From assembly GCA_031399065.1 (NCBI GenBank), contig JANNOM010000077.1, forward strand, positions 1 to 64,000: DNA of 64,000 bases, read 5' to 3'. Below, piece by piece: positions 44,178 through 53,309 of the stretch. This DNA comes from JADCRZ01 sp031399065. GTDB lineage: Bacteria > Bacteroidota > Bacteroidia > Chitinophagales > Chitinophagaceae. The notes below the pieces were generated by a model. It was given only the letters and a program-made list of their open reading frames with translations. It ran no database searches and was not told the DNA's origin. Made by a program: the position numbers and the translations under genes. Each line of letters begins with the position of its first letter. Position 1 is the first letter of the stretch.

Positions 44178-44771
44178 ATGACAGATATCCTGAATAGTTA
44201 CCTGGTACAGCATAAAAGCATCAATATTCCCGGCCTGGGCACTATATACGTGGAAACGGTACCGGCCCGCAACGATTTTGTAAATAAAAAACTGTGGCCG
44301 CCTTTTCAGATTTACCGGTTCGACAAATATTTTGACGCTCCAGATAAAGCGTTTTTTGCTTACCTGGCTATACATAAAAATATGGCGGATTATGAGGTGA
44401 TACGCTGGTACAATGAGTTTGCCTACAACCTGCGGTCGGATATAAGAAACCATGAGATGGCTGTTTGGGAAGGGGTGGGCACGTTCCGGCAGAACGGTGC
44501 CGGCGATATCGTGTTTGAAGAAAGTCGCATTTACAATAACGTATATGAGCCGGTACCTGCCGAGCGGGTAATACGTACCAACGCTGTACACAACATAGTG
44601 GTTGGCGACCGTGAAACCACTACGGCCCATATGAGTGAACTTTTAAGTGAAGACACGTATATCGAAAAAGAATCATGGTGGATCTATGCCCTCATCATAG
44701 CTACCGTTTGTATCTGTGTTGTCTTCTTTCATTTTTACAGGTATGGCCTCAGTGTCGGATCCATGTTTTAA
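44178..44771 (+). CDS. HU-CCDC81-like domain protein with C-terminal membrane helix
   Basis: I use the ATG at 44178 (MTDILNSYLVQHKSINIPGL) because HU-CCDC81 domains start this way; an in-frame start at 44157 adds only seven residues. The protein contains the SINIPGLGTIYVETVPA strand-turn motif, a second HU-like half (VIRWYNEFAYNLRSDIRNHE, then VWEGVGTFRQNGAGDIVFE) and one membrane helix (SWWIYALIIATVCICVVFFH) near the C-terminus. Bacteroidota relatives often end in a periplasmic SPOR domain that binds septal peptidoglycan; here only about 13 residues follow the helix. Function unknown, possibly division- or envelope-related. Confidence 0.75.
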   Translation: MTDILNSYLVQHKSINIPGLGTIYVETVPARNDFVNKKLWPPFQIYRFDKYFDAPDKAFFAYLAIHKNMADYEVIRWYNEFAYNLRSDIRNHEMAVWEGVGTFRQNGAGDIVFEESRIYNNVYEPVPAERVIRTNAVHNIVVGDRETTTAHMSELLSEDTYIEKESWWIYALIIATVCICVVFFHFYRYGLSVGSMF

Positions 44772-44781
44772 TTTTCACTTT

Positions 44782-45669
44782 ATGATCATTCATTCAACAT
44801 GCCCCTGCTGTGGCTCCGCTAATATAAGCGCCTCTTTAAAGGCAGAAGATTATACGGTAACCCATATGATTTTCGAGATATGGGAATGCAGAGAATGCAC
44901 GTTTCGTTTTACACAGAATATACCCGGAACCGACGACATGGGAGCGTATTATCAATCCGACAATTATATTTCACATACAGATACCCGCAAAGGGTTTATC
45001 AATATGCTTTACCACCGGGTAAGGAAAAGGACACTGCTGGGGAAACTCGATCTTATCCGCCGGTACACCGGTATCCAAACCGGGCATCTGCTGGACATCG
45101 GAGCGGGAACCGGGGCCTTCCTCTATACCATGCAACAGGCGGGCTGGAAGGTGAGCGGAATAGAACCTGATGCTGGCAGTCGCACAAGAGCCCTCGACAA
45201 CTACAACATCGCTTTGCAAAGCCCCGAGAAACTATATGAAACCACCGGCGAATCAGTGGACGTGATTACCTTATGGCATGTACTGGAACACGTGCATGAT
45301 ATACATGGATATATGGCAGCTATAAAAAAAACCCTTAAACCAGGCGGTACACTGATAATAGCTGTACCCAATTACACCTGTTATGATTCCCGCATATACG
45401 GGAAATACTGGGCGGCCTATGACGTACCCAGGCACCTCTGGCATTTTTCCCCGTTTTCCATGAAAAAATTGTTGAACCGGCATGGATTAAAAACAGATCT
45501 GATAAAGCCCATGTGGTACGACAGTTTCTATGTGAGCATGCTGAGCGAGCAATATAAAACCGGCAGGCCCGCTTTTATCCCCGGAATTTTTAACGGTTTG
45601 TTATCCAACATAAAAACTATTTTTAACAGCGAAAAATGCAGTTCATTAATCTATATCATAAAGAAATAA
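44782..45669 (+). CDS. Class I SAM-dependent methyltransferase with N-terminal zinc-ribbon-like motif
   Basis: The start at ATG 44782 (MIIHSTCPCCGSANI) places two cysteine pairs (CPCC and CREC) at the N-terminus, a likely zinc ribbon; the longer frame from 44716 overlaps the previous gene and looks artificial. The methyltransferase core has HLLDIGAGTGAFLYTMQQAG (SAM motif I), VDVITLWHVLEHVHD and LKPGGTLIIAVPN. The substrate is unknown; enzymes of this layout often act on sugars or small molecules. The next gene begins 32 bases after its stop. Confidence 0.88.
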   Translation: MIIHSTCPCCGSANISASLKAEDYTVTHMIFEIWECRECTFRFTQNIPGTDDMGAYYQSDNYISHTDTRKGFINMLYHRVRKRTLLGKLDLIRRYTGIQTGHLLDIGAGTGAFLYTMQQAGWKVSGIEPDAGSRTRALDNYNIALQSPEKLYETTGESVDVITLWHVLEHVHDIHGYMAAIKKTLKPGGTLIIAVPNYTCYDSRIYGKYWAAYDVPRHLWHFSPFSMKKLLNRHGLKTDLIKPMWYDSFYVSMLSEQYKTGRPAFIPGIFNGLLSNIKTIFNSEKCSSLIYIIKK

Positions 45670-45701
45670 ATACGACAGTTAGCTTTTATAATTTTTTTTG
45701 G

Positions 45702-46517
45702 ATGAAAAAGATATTCCTATACCTATTCATACTTTTCTTTTTTGTAAAATGCGGGAATGCGGACACTACCAAAAGGGAAGAACAAACGGCGGGTTCAGAT
45801 AACATGGCATCTCCCGGTATTATCAACTACAGCGTAATGAATATTTACCCGCATGATACCACTTCTTTTACAGAAGGACTGTTTATTCATGAAGGAGTGT
45901 TATATGAAAGTACGGGGCCTGGCGGAGATGACCGGTATAAATCCTGGGCAGGACCGGTGGATATTAAAACCGGCAAACCACAACGCAAAATTATACTTGA
46001 TAAAAAATATTTCGGAGAGGGCAGTTCCATTTTAAACGGAAAGTTATACCAGCTTACATATAAGAATAACACGGGTTTTGTATATGATGCGCGTACGTAT
46101 AAAAAGCTGTCCGAATTTACCTATCCGGGCGAAGGATGGGCTTTAACGCACGACAGCACTTACCTTATTATGAGTGATGGTAGCAACAAACTTCAGTACC
46201 TGGATCCGGCGACATTAAAAGTAACAAAAATTATAGGGGTGGAAGATAACAACGGGCCTGTGTCCAACATCAATGAACTCGAATACATAAGTGGTTACCT
46301 GTATGCCAACCAGTATCTCACTAATTACGTACTAAAAATAGATCCGGCGAGCGGGAAAGTCATTGGCAGGCTGGATCTTACCAATCTTGAAATGCAATCG
46401 AAACGTAAATATGCCAATGCCCAGGAAACAAACGGCATAGCATACGACCCGGCCACCAAAAAAATGTTTGTAACCGGCAAATGCTGGCCCGATTTATACG
46501 AAATACAACTCAATTAA
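45702..46517 (+). CDS. Glutaminyl-peptide cyclotransferase lipoprotein (beta-propeller type)
   Basis: The start at ATG 45702 gives a short hydrophobic signal ending FFVKC, so a lipoprotein is likely, though the lipobox is not canonical. The mature part matches the glutamine cyclotransferase family (PF05096): YPHDTTSFTEGLFIHEGVLY, then ESTGPGGDDRYKS, EGSSILNGKLYQLTYKN, and NELEYISGYLYANQYLTNYV. It converts N-terminal glutamine of secreted proteins to pyroglutamate in the periplasm. It lies next to a T9SS metalloprotease whose mature N-terminus is Gln. Confidence 0.9.
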   Translation: MKKIFLYLFILFFFVKCGNADTTKREEQTAGSDNMASPGIINYSVMNIYPHDTTSFTEGLFIHEGVLYESTGPGGDDRYKSWAGPVDIKTGKPQRKIILDKKYFGEGSSILNGKLYQLTYKNNTGFVYDARTYKKLSEFTYPGEGWALTHDSTYLIMSDGSNKLQYLDPATLKVTKIIGVEDNNGPVSNINELEYISGYLYANQYLTNYVLKIDPASGKVIGRLDLTNLEMQSKRKYANAQETNGIAYDPATKKMFVTGKCWPDLYEIQLN

Positions 46518-46737
46518 AATAGGCAGAAGCTTGCATAATTGATAAAAGAGTTGTTCTTTTACACTACTTATAGAAGTGACTATCTCTTTATCCAATCTCC
46601 CCTTATTATCGCTACAAGACCTTAGAAGTTATTTCTTTTAGTAAAGCAGAATCTCCACTATTCTTATTGCAATCCTTTTATCCTCCCGGGAAACTGATCT
46701 GTCATCCTTTGATAGCCAGCCACAAAAGAAGTTTACA

Positions 46738-48015
46738 ATGAGAAGAATTTTCCTTTTTTTATGCTGTGCATATAGTTGCCATGTTGTTCTCGCGCAAAAA
46801 GAATGTCCGCATACGGAATATGCCAGAAAGATGGTTGCAGCGCATCCGGAAATATCGGATAAAATGAATGATGTAGAAGCGTTCACGCACGAACATACGG
46901 GAGATAATCAGACGATCCTATCGGGTGACGAAGTATCATTCAGTCTGCCGGCTGTAATTACCATTCCCGTTGTAGTTCACGTATTGTACAATACAGAAAG
47001 CCAGAACCTGAGTGAAAAGCAGGTAGTTTCACAGATTGAAGTCCTTACTAAAGACTTCAGAAACCAAAATACAGACAGGTCAAAGCTACCTGCATGGTTT
47101 ACAGGGCTTGCTGCAGACTGCGGAATAGAATTCAAACTGGCCCGGACCGACCCCCGGGGCTTTGCTACCAATGGCATTTTACGGCGTAAGACCTCCATCC
47201 AGTTCTTCGGAACAGATGAAAGGGTAAAGTATACTTCGAAGGGAGGTGAGGATGCATGGGATGCCGGTAAATACCTTAATATCTGGGTCTGCAACCTGGC
47301 AGGGGGAGTAATAGGTTATTCAAGTGTAACAGGTGGTCCTGCTGAAACGGATGGCATTGTGATTCACTCGTCCGCCTTTGGTATCGGTGGCAATAATGGA
47401 GGCACTTTCAATAAGGGAAGAACGGCCACTCACGAAATAGGACACTGGCTGAATCTCCGGCACTTATGGGGGGATGCTTCCTGCGGCGATGATAAAGTGG
47501 ACGATACTCCGTCGCAACGCAGTCCCAACAGGGGATGCCCCTCCGGGAAAGTAACAAGCTGCGGCACCACTCCTAATGGAGATCTGTACATGAACTATAT
47601 GGATCTTACCAATGATGAATGCATGTATATGTTTACCGGTGGTCAGAGGGAAAGAATGAGAAGTCTTTTTTTACCGGGAGGCATACGTCATTCCCTCGTA
47701 CGTTCCAATGGCCTGGCCGAATCATCACTGCCTGAACCGGGCGCCATACTGGTTGACGATGCAGGCAGTGGTAAAGAAATATCCGTATACCCCAACCCGG
47801 TATCGGCCACCCTTACAGTTAAAACAAATTTGCCGGAGATAACAGCGGGCAGGGCTTTCACCATATATAATCAAACAGGCCAGCCCGTACAATATGGTAG
47901 TTTTAAAGGCAGGATAAACACGGTGGATGTAAGTAAGCTGGCACCGGGCATCTATTATCTGAAACCGGCCGATGGAACCGCGGCAAATGTAACCAGGTTT
48001 ATAAAGACACGTTGA
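46738..48015 (+). CDS. M43 family zinc metalloprotease with T9SS type A sorting domain
   Basis: The 425-residue protein has a signal peptide (CHVVLA, mature QKECPH), a pro-region, and a pappalysin-type (M43) domain with the zinc motif HEIGHWLNLRH and the Met-turn region MNYMDLTNDECMYMFTGGQRERM. The C-terminal ~80 residues (ISVYPNPVSATLTVKTN to VTRFIKTR) are a type A T9SS sorting domain. It is therefore a secreted or surface-attached protease made as a zymogen. The 220 bases upstream hold no gene that I can see. Confidence 0.93.
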   Translation: MRRIFLFLCCAYSCHVVLAQKECPHTEYARKMVAAHPEISDKMNDVEAFTHEHTGDNQTILSGDEVSFSLPAVITIPVVVHVLYNTESQNLSEKQVVSQIEVLTKDFRNQNTDRSKLPAWFTGLAADCGIEFKLARTDPRGFATNGILRRKTSIQFFGTDERVKYTSKGGEDAWDAGKYLNIWVCNLAGGVIGYSSVTGGPAETDGIVIHSSAFGIGGNNGGTFNKGRTATHEIGHWLNLRHLWGDASCGDDKVDDTPSQRSPNRGCPSGKVTSCGTTPNGDLYMNYMDLTNDECMYMFTGGQRERMRSLFLPGGIRHSLVRSNGLAESSLPEPGAILVDDAGSGKEISVYPNPVSATLTVKTNLPEITAGRAFTIYNQTGQPVQYGSFKGRINTVDVSKLAPGIYYLKPADGTAANVTRFIKTR

Positions 48016-48055
48016 TTTTAAAAGATAAATGTAATCACGATAAGGTAAGGCAATG

Positions 48056-48063
48056 TACATTTG
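48056..48063 (+). promoter_or_regulatory. Putative -7 promoter element of the bestrophin gene
   Basis: TACATTTG matches TAnnTTTG, 15 bases before the start codon, which implies a very short leader. Confidence 0.5.
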
Positions 48064-48078
48064 CTGTAAACCGGATGT

Positions 48079-48957
48079 ATGATCAGTTATAACACCAAAG
48101 AATGGTTTACATTTATTTTTCGTTTTCATAAATCGGATACGTTCAGGAAATTATTCTGGCTGATCGTAGGTATAAGTGTCTATTCGGGTGTGATTGGTTA
48201 CCTGGAAGTAAAGGTTTTCAAGCTTTCTGACACGAGTCACCTGAAACAGTTGTCGCTGATGCATAACCTGCTGGGTTTTGCCATATCGATGTTGCTGGTT
48301 TTTAGAACCAATACTGCCTACGACCGCTGGTGGGAAGGCCGCAAGCAATGGGGTGCCCTTGTAAACAATAGCCGTAATCTTGCCATAAAACTGGCAGCGA
48401 TCCTGGGAACTGAACGGCAGGAGGATCGTACATTTTTCCGTAAGATCATCCCTGCTTATGCTTCCGCTCTTAAAGAACACCTGGGTAATGAAACCACGCG
48501 GATAGAGTTATTCGACAATGATGCCGCGCTGATGGAAAAGATAGATCATAAAAAACATATCCCCAACCAGATCGCCGGAATGATGATGCAGCGGGTAATG
48601 GACCTGCACCGAAACGATGTAATCAGCGGCGAACAATTGATTTTTCTCAATAAAGAACTACAGGCTTTTACCGATATATGCGGAGCGTGCGAACGCATAA
48701 AGAATACACCTATTCCATTCTCTTATACCGTATTTATCAAGAAATTTATTTTTGTATATGTTATGACCTTACCGTTCGGATACGTGTTTAACCTGGGTTA
48801 CCTGGTGGTACCTGTAGTGGCTTTTGTGTTTTACGTACTGGCAAGTCTCGAACTGATTGCCGAAGAAATAGAAGATCCGTTCGGTGGTGATGCGAACGAT
48901 GTGCCTACGCAAAAAATCGCCCATAATATTCAGCATCATATCCACGAACTGCTTTAA
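48079..48957 (+). CDS. Bestrophin family (UPF0187) anion channel-like protein
   Basis: The 292-residue membrane protein shows the family pattern: an amphipathic start, LFWLIVGISVYSGVIGYLEV, then LLGFAISMLLVFRTNTAYDRWWEGRKQWG and the C-terminal ELIAEEIEDPFGGDANDVP. Bacterial bestrophins form pentameric ion channels; selectivity varies and cannot be read here. It lies after the M43 protease gene and before the DUF6089 gene and probably has its own promoter. Confidence 0.93.
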   Translation: MISYNTKEWFTFIFRFHKSDTFRKLFWLIVGISVYSGVIGYLEVKVFKLSDTSHLKQLSLMHNLLGFAISMLLVFRTNTAYDRWWEGRKQWGALVNNSRNLAIKLAAILGTERQEDRTFFRKIIPAYASALKEHLGNETTRIELFDNDAALMEKIDHKKHIPNQIAGMMMQRVMDLHRNDVISGEQLIFLNKELQAFTDICGACERIKNTPIPFSYTVFIKKFIFVYVMTLPFGYVFNLGYLVVPVVAFVFYVLASLELIAEEIEDPFGGDANDVPTQKIAHNIQHHIHELL

Positions 48958-49134
48958 TAATTTTATAACCCTGATAATATAATGGCATAATTATCGTTAT
49001 AATGCATCAGCTCCTTCCCGGAGTAATGAATCCCAATATCTTTAAAAAACTTCCCCCTTTAATATCCTGGCGTTGATAAGTTAAACATTGTTTACTGTCT
49101 GAATTATTGTCCTTTTAATTCTAAAAATTAAAGT

Positions 49135-49977
49135 ATGAAGAGGCTTTTGTTTCTTTCAATCACGCTATTGCCCCTGTTTGCCATGTCGCAGCGTCTGCAC
49201 CTGGATTTGTTTGGAGGTTTTTCTAATTACCAGGGCGACCTTCAGGACAGGCAGCTTACTCTTGGCCAGTCTGGGCTTGGCCTTGGTGCAGGACTAAGGT
49301 ATAATCTCAGCCGGCACTTTTCAGTCAGGGGTGGTCTTATGTATGGAACCATCGGTGCGGATGACAAAAAGAATAGCCCTTCGTTACAGGTACGTAACCT
49401 GAGTTTTAAATCAAGATTGCTGGAAGGTAATCTGATGCTGGAATACAATCTTTTCGACATGGCCTACAACAAAATAACTCCTTATGTATTCGGAGGAATA
49501 GGACTGTACCATTTTAACCCTTATGCGTTCGATACATTAGGCAATAAGGTATATCTTAAACCATTAAGCACCGAAGGACAGGGACTGGCCAAATATCCCG
49601 ATAGAAAGCCATACAGTCTTACCCAATTCGCGCTTCCGTTTGGCGGGGGTATCAGGATGAGGATTTCCGAAAATGTAACGGTTGGTTATGAAATCGGGTT
49701 ACGTAAGTTATTCACGGATTACCTGGACGACGTGAGTACTAATTACGTAGATGGAACCATACTTGCCGGGGCTCGCGGAGCCAGGGCGGTGGAAATGGCT
49801 TATCGCGGCGGGGAAATTAAGAGCGGTAACCCGATTTACCCTGCGGACGGTACCAAACGCGGCGGCTCTCAATACAAGGACTGGTACTATTTCCAGGGGA
49901 TTACCATCAGTTTTGGCCTTCATAATAATTATGGAAAAAGACATAAAGACAGGATGGGCTGCCCAAGCGTTGATTGA
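49135..49977 (+). CDS. DUF6089-like outer-membrane beta-barrel protein
   Basis: The 280-residue protein has a signal peptide (LFAMS, mature QRLHLDL) and starts its barrel with LFGGFSNYQGDLQ, typical of DUF6089/OmpW-like Bacteroidota proteins. Later segments KITPYVFGGIGLYHFNPYA and FALPFGGGIRMRISENVTVG alternate as membrane strands. The ending HKDRMGCPSVD is soluble. Function unknown; an outer-membrane location is well supported. Confidence 0.88.
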   Translation: MKRLLFLSITLLPLFAMSQRLHLDLFGGFSNYQGDLQDRQLTLGQSGLGLGAGLRYNLSRHFSVRGGLMYGTIGADDKKNSPSLQVRNLSFKSRLLEGNLMLEYNLFDMAYNKITPYVFGGIGLYHFNPYAFDTLGNKVYLKPLSTEGQGLAKYPDRKPYSLTQFALPFGGGIRMRISENVTVGYEIGLRKLFTDYLDDVSTNYVDGTILAGARGARAVEMAYRGGEIKSGNPIYPADGTKRGGSQYKDWYYFQGITISFGLHNNYGKRHKDRMGCPSVD

Positions 49978-50020
49978 TAAAAAAATGGGTTTGTTTTAAT
50001 TCCCTGGTTATATTTACAAC

Positions 50021-50446
50021 ATGAAAAAAATTGCCATTACTTTCTTATTTGCCCTGATTGTATTTGCGGTAAATGCGCAGGACAAGGCTACCCGGTCGGT
50101 TGCTGCTGCCGTAGAATCTTTTAAAAAAGCCATGATAGACGCCGACAGTGTTATGCTTAATAAGCTAACTGATAGAGACCTGCTGTATGGTCATTCAGGC
50201 GGCAAAGTGGAAGACAGGACTAGTTTCATCGCCAATTTATTGAACGGAAATTCCGATTTTGTAACCATCGATCTCAGTAACCAAACCATTCTGGTTAAAA
50301 ACAAAACCGCCATAGTGCACCATATTTTATCCGCGACCAATAATGACGGCGGCAAACCGGGAACCGTGAAACTGGCCATTTTGACTGCGTGGATAAAAGA
50401 AGGAAAGGATTGGAAACTGGTAGCAAGACAGGCCGTTAAAGTGTAA
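50021..50446 (+). CDS. Secreted NTF2-like (DUF4440) protein
   Basis: The 141-residue protein has a signal peptide (VFAVNA, mature QDKATRS) and an NTF2-like fold: VESFKKAMIDADSVMLNKLT, YGHSGGKVEDRTSFIANLL, and AWIKEGKDWKLVARQAVKV at the end. It probably binds a small ligand in the periplasm, which one is unknown. Its 3' end overlaps the convergent nnr gene by 11 bases. Confidence 0.88.
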   Translation: MKKIAITFLFALIVFAVNAQDKATRSVAAAVESFKKAMIDADSVMLNKLTDRDLLYGHSGGKVEDRTSFIANLLNGNSDFVTIDLSNQTILVKNKTAIVHHILSATNNDGGKPGTVKLAILTAWIKEGKDWKLVARQAVKV

Positions 50447-51953
50447 GAAACGCATCACCCAGGTATTGAATAATATCCGAGGCTATTAATGCTTCCTGGC
50501 TCACTTTAACCGCTGCTATGTCTCCTGCAAGCCCATGCATGAATACCCCCATAACAGCTGCATCCATAGGTGAGTATCCCTGAGCAAGTAAACCCGTGAG
50601 TATACCGGTAAGTACATCACCGCTACCGGCGGTCGCCATCCCGGGGTTCCCTGTAGTGTTAAAAAATGACCTTCCGCCAGGTGTCGCTATAAACGTATTG
50701 TATCCCTTCAATACGATGATCACATTCAGTTCCATCGCCTTCTTTTGTGCCAGGTATATGCGTTCGAAATCGTTGGCAGTCTTTCCGAAAAGCCTTTCGA
50801 ATTCTTTAGGATGTGGAGTAAGAATGGAATTAGGAGGAATTTTTTTCAAAAGAATCTCTCCTTCTTCTGCCAGTGTATTTAATGCGTCGGCGTCTATCAC
50901 AAGGGCGCGGCAATTTTGAAAAATAGTTAAAAGAATAGCTGCATTCGCATCCTGCTTGCCCATTCCCGGGCCAATGCCTATTGCGTTATATCCACCGTCA
51001 TAAATGCTTTTATCTGATAGGGAGGTAGCCGTCATTGCCTCCGGAATGCTTATTTGAATAACACTGCTGCCATTGGCTGGTATATAACAGGTGAGTTTAC
51101 CAGCTCCGCTTCTCATACAAGCCCTGGCAGCCAGCACGGCTGCCCCCATCATATACTCACTGCCCGCAACGAGTGCCGCGTGACCATAAGTTCCTTTATG
51201 GGTAAAATTACTCCGGCGCTTGTATATTTTTTTTATGGATGCACTGTTTATCATTTCAAAAAAAGGATGTACAGTATCAGGGTAGGAGGGGGACAGACCA
51301 ATAGTAAGAATATGTACAGTCCCGCAATACGCCTCATTTTCTCCCACAAAAAAAGCAGGTTTATACGTTTCGAAGCTGAGCGTATGCCTGGCTTGTATGC
51401 GGGTATTGTCAAAAGAACTGCTGTCTGCGAACATACCACTGGGTATGTCGATCGCAATTATCTCGTTCCCTGATTTATTAATATGCTCCACCAATAAACC
51501 AGCTATGCGTTCCAGGGGTCTGTTAAGGCCAGACCCGAATAAGGCATCTATCACAATGTCGCCTGATTTAATAACAGGAAGATTTTCTTTTTCTGTTATG
51601 AAAGAAACAGTCACCTGCGAACCGTTTAAAAGAGTAAGATTGGTCTCAAAATCTGCTGTACCAGTATGCCCGGGTTCCAGTATATTGGCTGTTACCGTGC
51701 ATCCGTATCCGCAAAGCATTCTTGCCAGCGCAAGCCCATCCCCTCCGTTGTTTCCTTTACCGCAAAATAGGGAGAACGAATGTTCTCCATAGCCATTCTC
51801 CAATAACCAGGTGTAACAGGCATGAGAAGCCCGTTCCATAAGTGCATGAGAACTGATACCTTTATCTTCCATAGTAAAAAGATCCCAATTTCTTATCTGT
51901 TCTGTGGAGAGTAATATTGCGTGCCTGCTGTTCATACCTATAAATTTATACAT
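50436..51953 (-). CDS. nnr: Bifunctional NAD(P)H-hydrate repair enzyme
   Basis: The 505-residue protein joins a YjeF-type NAD(P)HX epimerase (FCGKGNNGGDGLALARML near the N-terminus, then DIVIDALFGSGLNRPL) to an ADP-dependent NAD(P)HX dehydratase of ribokinase-like fold. The latter shows HAALVAGSEYMMGAAVLAAR, then ILTPHPKEFERLFG and ATAGSGDVLTGILTGLLAQG. It repairs hydrated NAD(P)H in the cytoplasm. Length and order match the fused bacterial form. The start lies close to the likely promoter region at 51954-51999. Confidence 0.95.
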   Translation of the reverse strand: MYKFIGMNSRHAILLSTEQIRNWDLFTMEDKGISSHALMERASHACYTWLLENGYGEHSFSLFCGKGNNGGDGLALARMLCGYGCTVTANILEPGHTGTADFETNLTLLNGSQVTVSFITEKENLPVIKSGDIVIDALFGSGLNRPLERIAGLLVEHINKSGNEIIAIDIPSGMFADSSSFDNTRIQARHTLSFETYKPAFFVGENEAYCGTVHILTIGLSPSYPDTVHPFFEMINSASIKKIYKRRSNFTHKGTYGHAALVAGSEYMMGAAVLAARACMRSGAGKLTCYIPANGSSVIQISIPEAMTATSLSDKSIYDGGYNAIGIGPGMGKQDANAAILLTIFQNCRALVIDADALNTLAEEGEILLKKIPPNSILTPHPKEFERLFGKTANDFERIYLAQKKAMELNVIIVLKGYNTFIATPGGRSFFNTTGNPGMATAGSGDVLTGILTGLLAQGYSPMDAAVMGVFMHGLAGDIAAVKVSQEALIASDIIQYLGDAFLTL

Positions 51954-51999
51954 TTAATAGCATTGCAGGCCGGTCGTATTTTGCTATGGTGAAAAATGT

Positions 52000-53166
52000 T
52001 CAGGATTCCACCGGCTCCCTGTGCTGGAGGTACTCACCGAAAAGATCACAGATATTTTTAGAAGAGTAAATTCTCCGGTTAAACTTATTACCCAGAACAA
52101 TAATGGTGGCGTTCTCATCTATCAGCCGGATGAAAACGGCATTGTTACCATGCCACCAGCCATTATGATACAACAGCTTTTTGCCGTTATCGAGTAATGT
52201 CATTCTCCATCCCAAACCATAATTTCTTTTACCTTCTTTCTCAAAGCTGTAAGGAGCAAACGCGGAATCAAGGGTTTGTTGAGAAAATAATTTTCCTGCA
52301 TAAAGCGCCTGATCCCATTTAAGCATGTCCCTCACCGTACTGTAGATATTTTTGTCACCATATACCAGGTCCAGGAACTCCACCGGAAATTTTTTGTTAT
52401 TCCATTGATAAGAGGGCATCGCCCTTGCTTCATCGGCTGGCGTATATACATAGGTGTCGTTCATACCCAACGGCACAAAAAAAGAACTTTTCATGAATTC
52501 ATTATAACTGGTGCCGGTTACTTTTTCAATAATAAGGGCAAGCAATGCGTAATTGGTATTGCAATAGGCAAAACGGGTTCCGGGTCTGAAATCAAGCGCA
52601 GGATGAAGCTGGTAAAATGACTGAAGAATATCGCTGTTCGTTACCAGTTTCTTTTTATCCCATTTAAACGCTTCCAGGTAATGAGTGTAATTGGGAAGGC
52701 CGCTCCGGTGATTTAAAAGCATTTTTAAAGTAATACCCTCATGAGGGAATGCCGGAAAATACTTGCCTAATGTATCATTCAATTGAATCTTTCCCTCTTC
52801 CATCAATTTAAGAATACCCATGGCGGTAAAGGTCTTCGACACAGAGGCGAGATGAAATGCGCTGGAGGCAGTAAACGTATCCTTTTGGGCTACGGGGTCC
52901 GTAAAGCCGCAGTATTTTTCATACAATACCGAACCATTTTTAGCCACCAGTATGCTTCCGTTAAATCCTTTGGTAATCAGTAATGAGTCAAAAAAATGAT
53001 TCGTGTTGGTGTGATAATAATTATATTCTTTTTCCGAAAGCTTGCTGGATACAACGTTGTGAAATTCAGCTGCCCGGGTAGTGCCGATGACCGACTGTTT
53101 ATTGTCGGGACCGTTACATGCCATAAAGCATAAAACCGCGATAGCGGATAAATAAATGTTTTTCAT
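52000..53166 (-). CDS. Serine hydrolase (class C beta-lactamase-like) lipoprotein
   Basis: The 388-residue protein has a lipoprotein signal (VLCFMAC). Its penicillin-binding-like fold shows SVSK (catalytic Ser and Lys) in HLASVSKTFTAMGILKLM, the YCN box in RFAYCNTNYALLAL, and an HNG-type third motif in LLYHNGWWHG. Such enzymes are esterases, D-aminopeptidases or peptidases more often than true beta-lactamases. The substrate is unknown. It is divergent from serA across a 143-base gap. Confidence 0.92.
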   Translation of the reverse strand: MKNIYLSAIAVLCFMACNGPDNKQSVIGTTRAAEFHNVVSSKLSEKEYNYYHTNTNHFFDSLLITKGFNGSILVAKNGSVLYEKYCGFTDPVAQKDTFTASSAFHLASVSKTFTAMGILKLMEEGKIQLNDTLGKYFPAFPHEGITLKMLLNHRSGLPNYTHYLEAFKWDKKKLVTNSDILQSFYQLHPALDFRPGTRFAYCNTNYALLALIIEKVTGTSYNEFMKSSFFVPLGMNDTYVYTPADEARAMPSYQWNNKKFPVEFLDLVYGDKNIYSTVRDMLKWDQALYAGKLFSQQTLDSAFAPYSFEKEGKRNYGLGWRMTLLDNGKKLLYHNGWWHGNNAVFIRLIDENATIIVLGNKFNRRIYSSKNICDLFGEYLQHREPVES

Positions 53167-53309
53167 TGGGATACTCCCGTTATATTGGTTAGTAAACCAC
53201 GAAAATAAGAAAGATTTGGGAGGGAAGAAAACATAGTGTTAACATGTGTCAATAAATATATACATAATTTAAATTTATAACTCATCTTTGCAGCCCGAAG
53301 TAAATAAAT

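Noticed and set aside
46518..46737. 220-base gap as a possible tRNA or small RNA
   Set aside because: No tRNA T-loop pattern or strong stem was found; only a weak A/T-rich hairpin is present.
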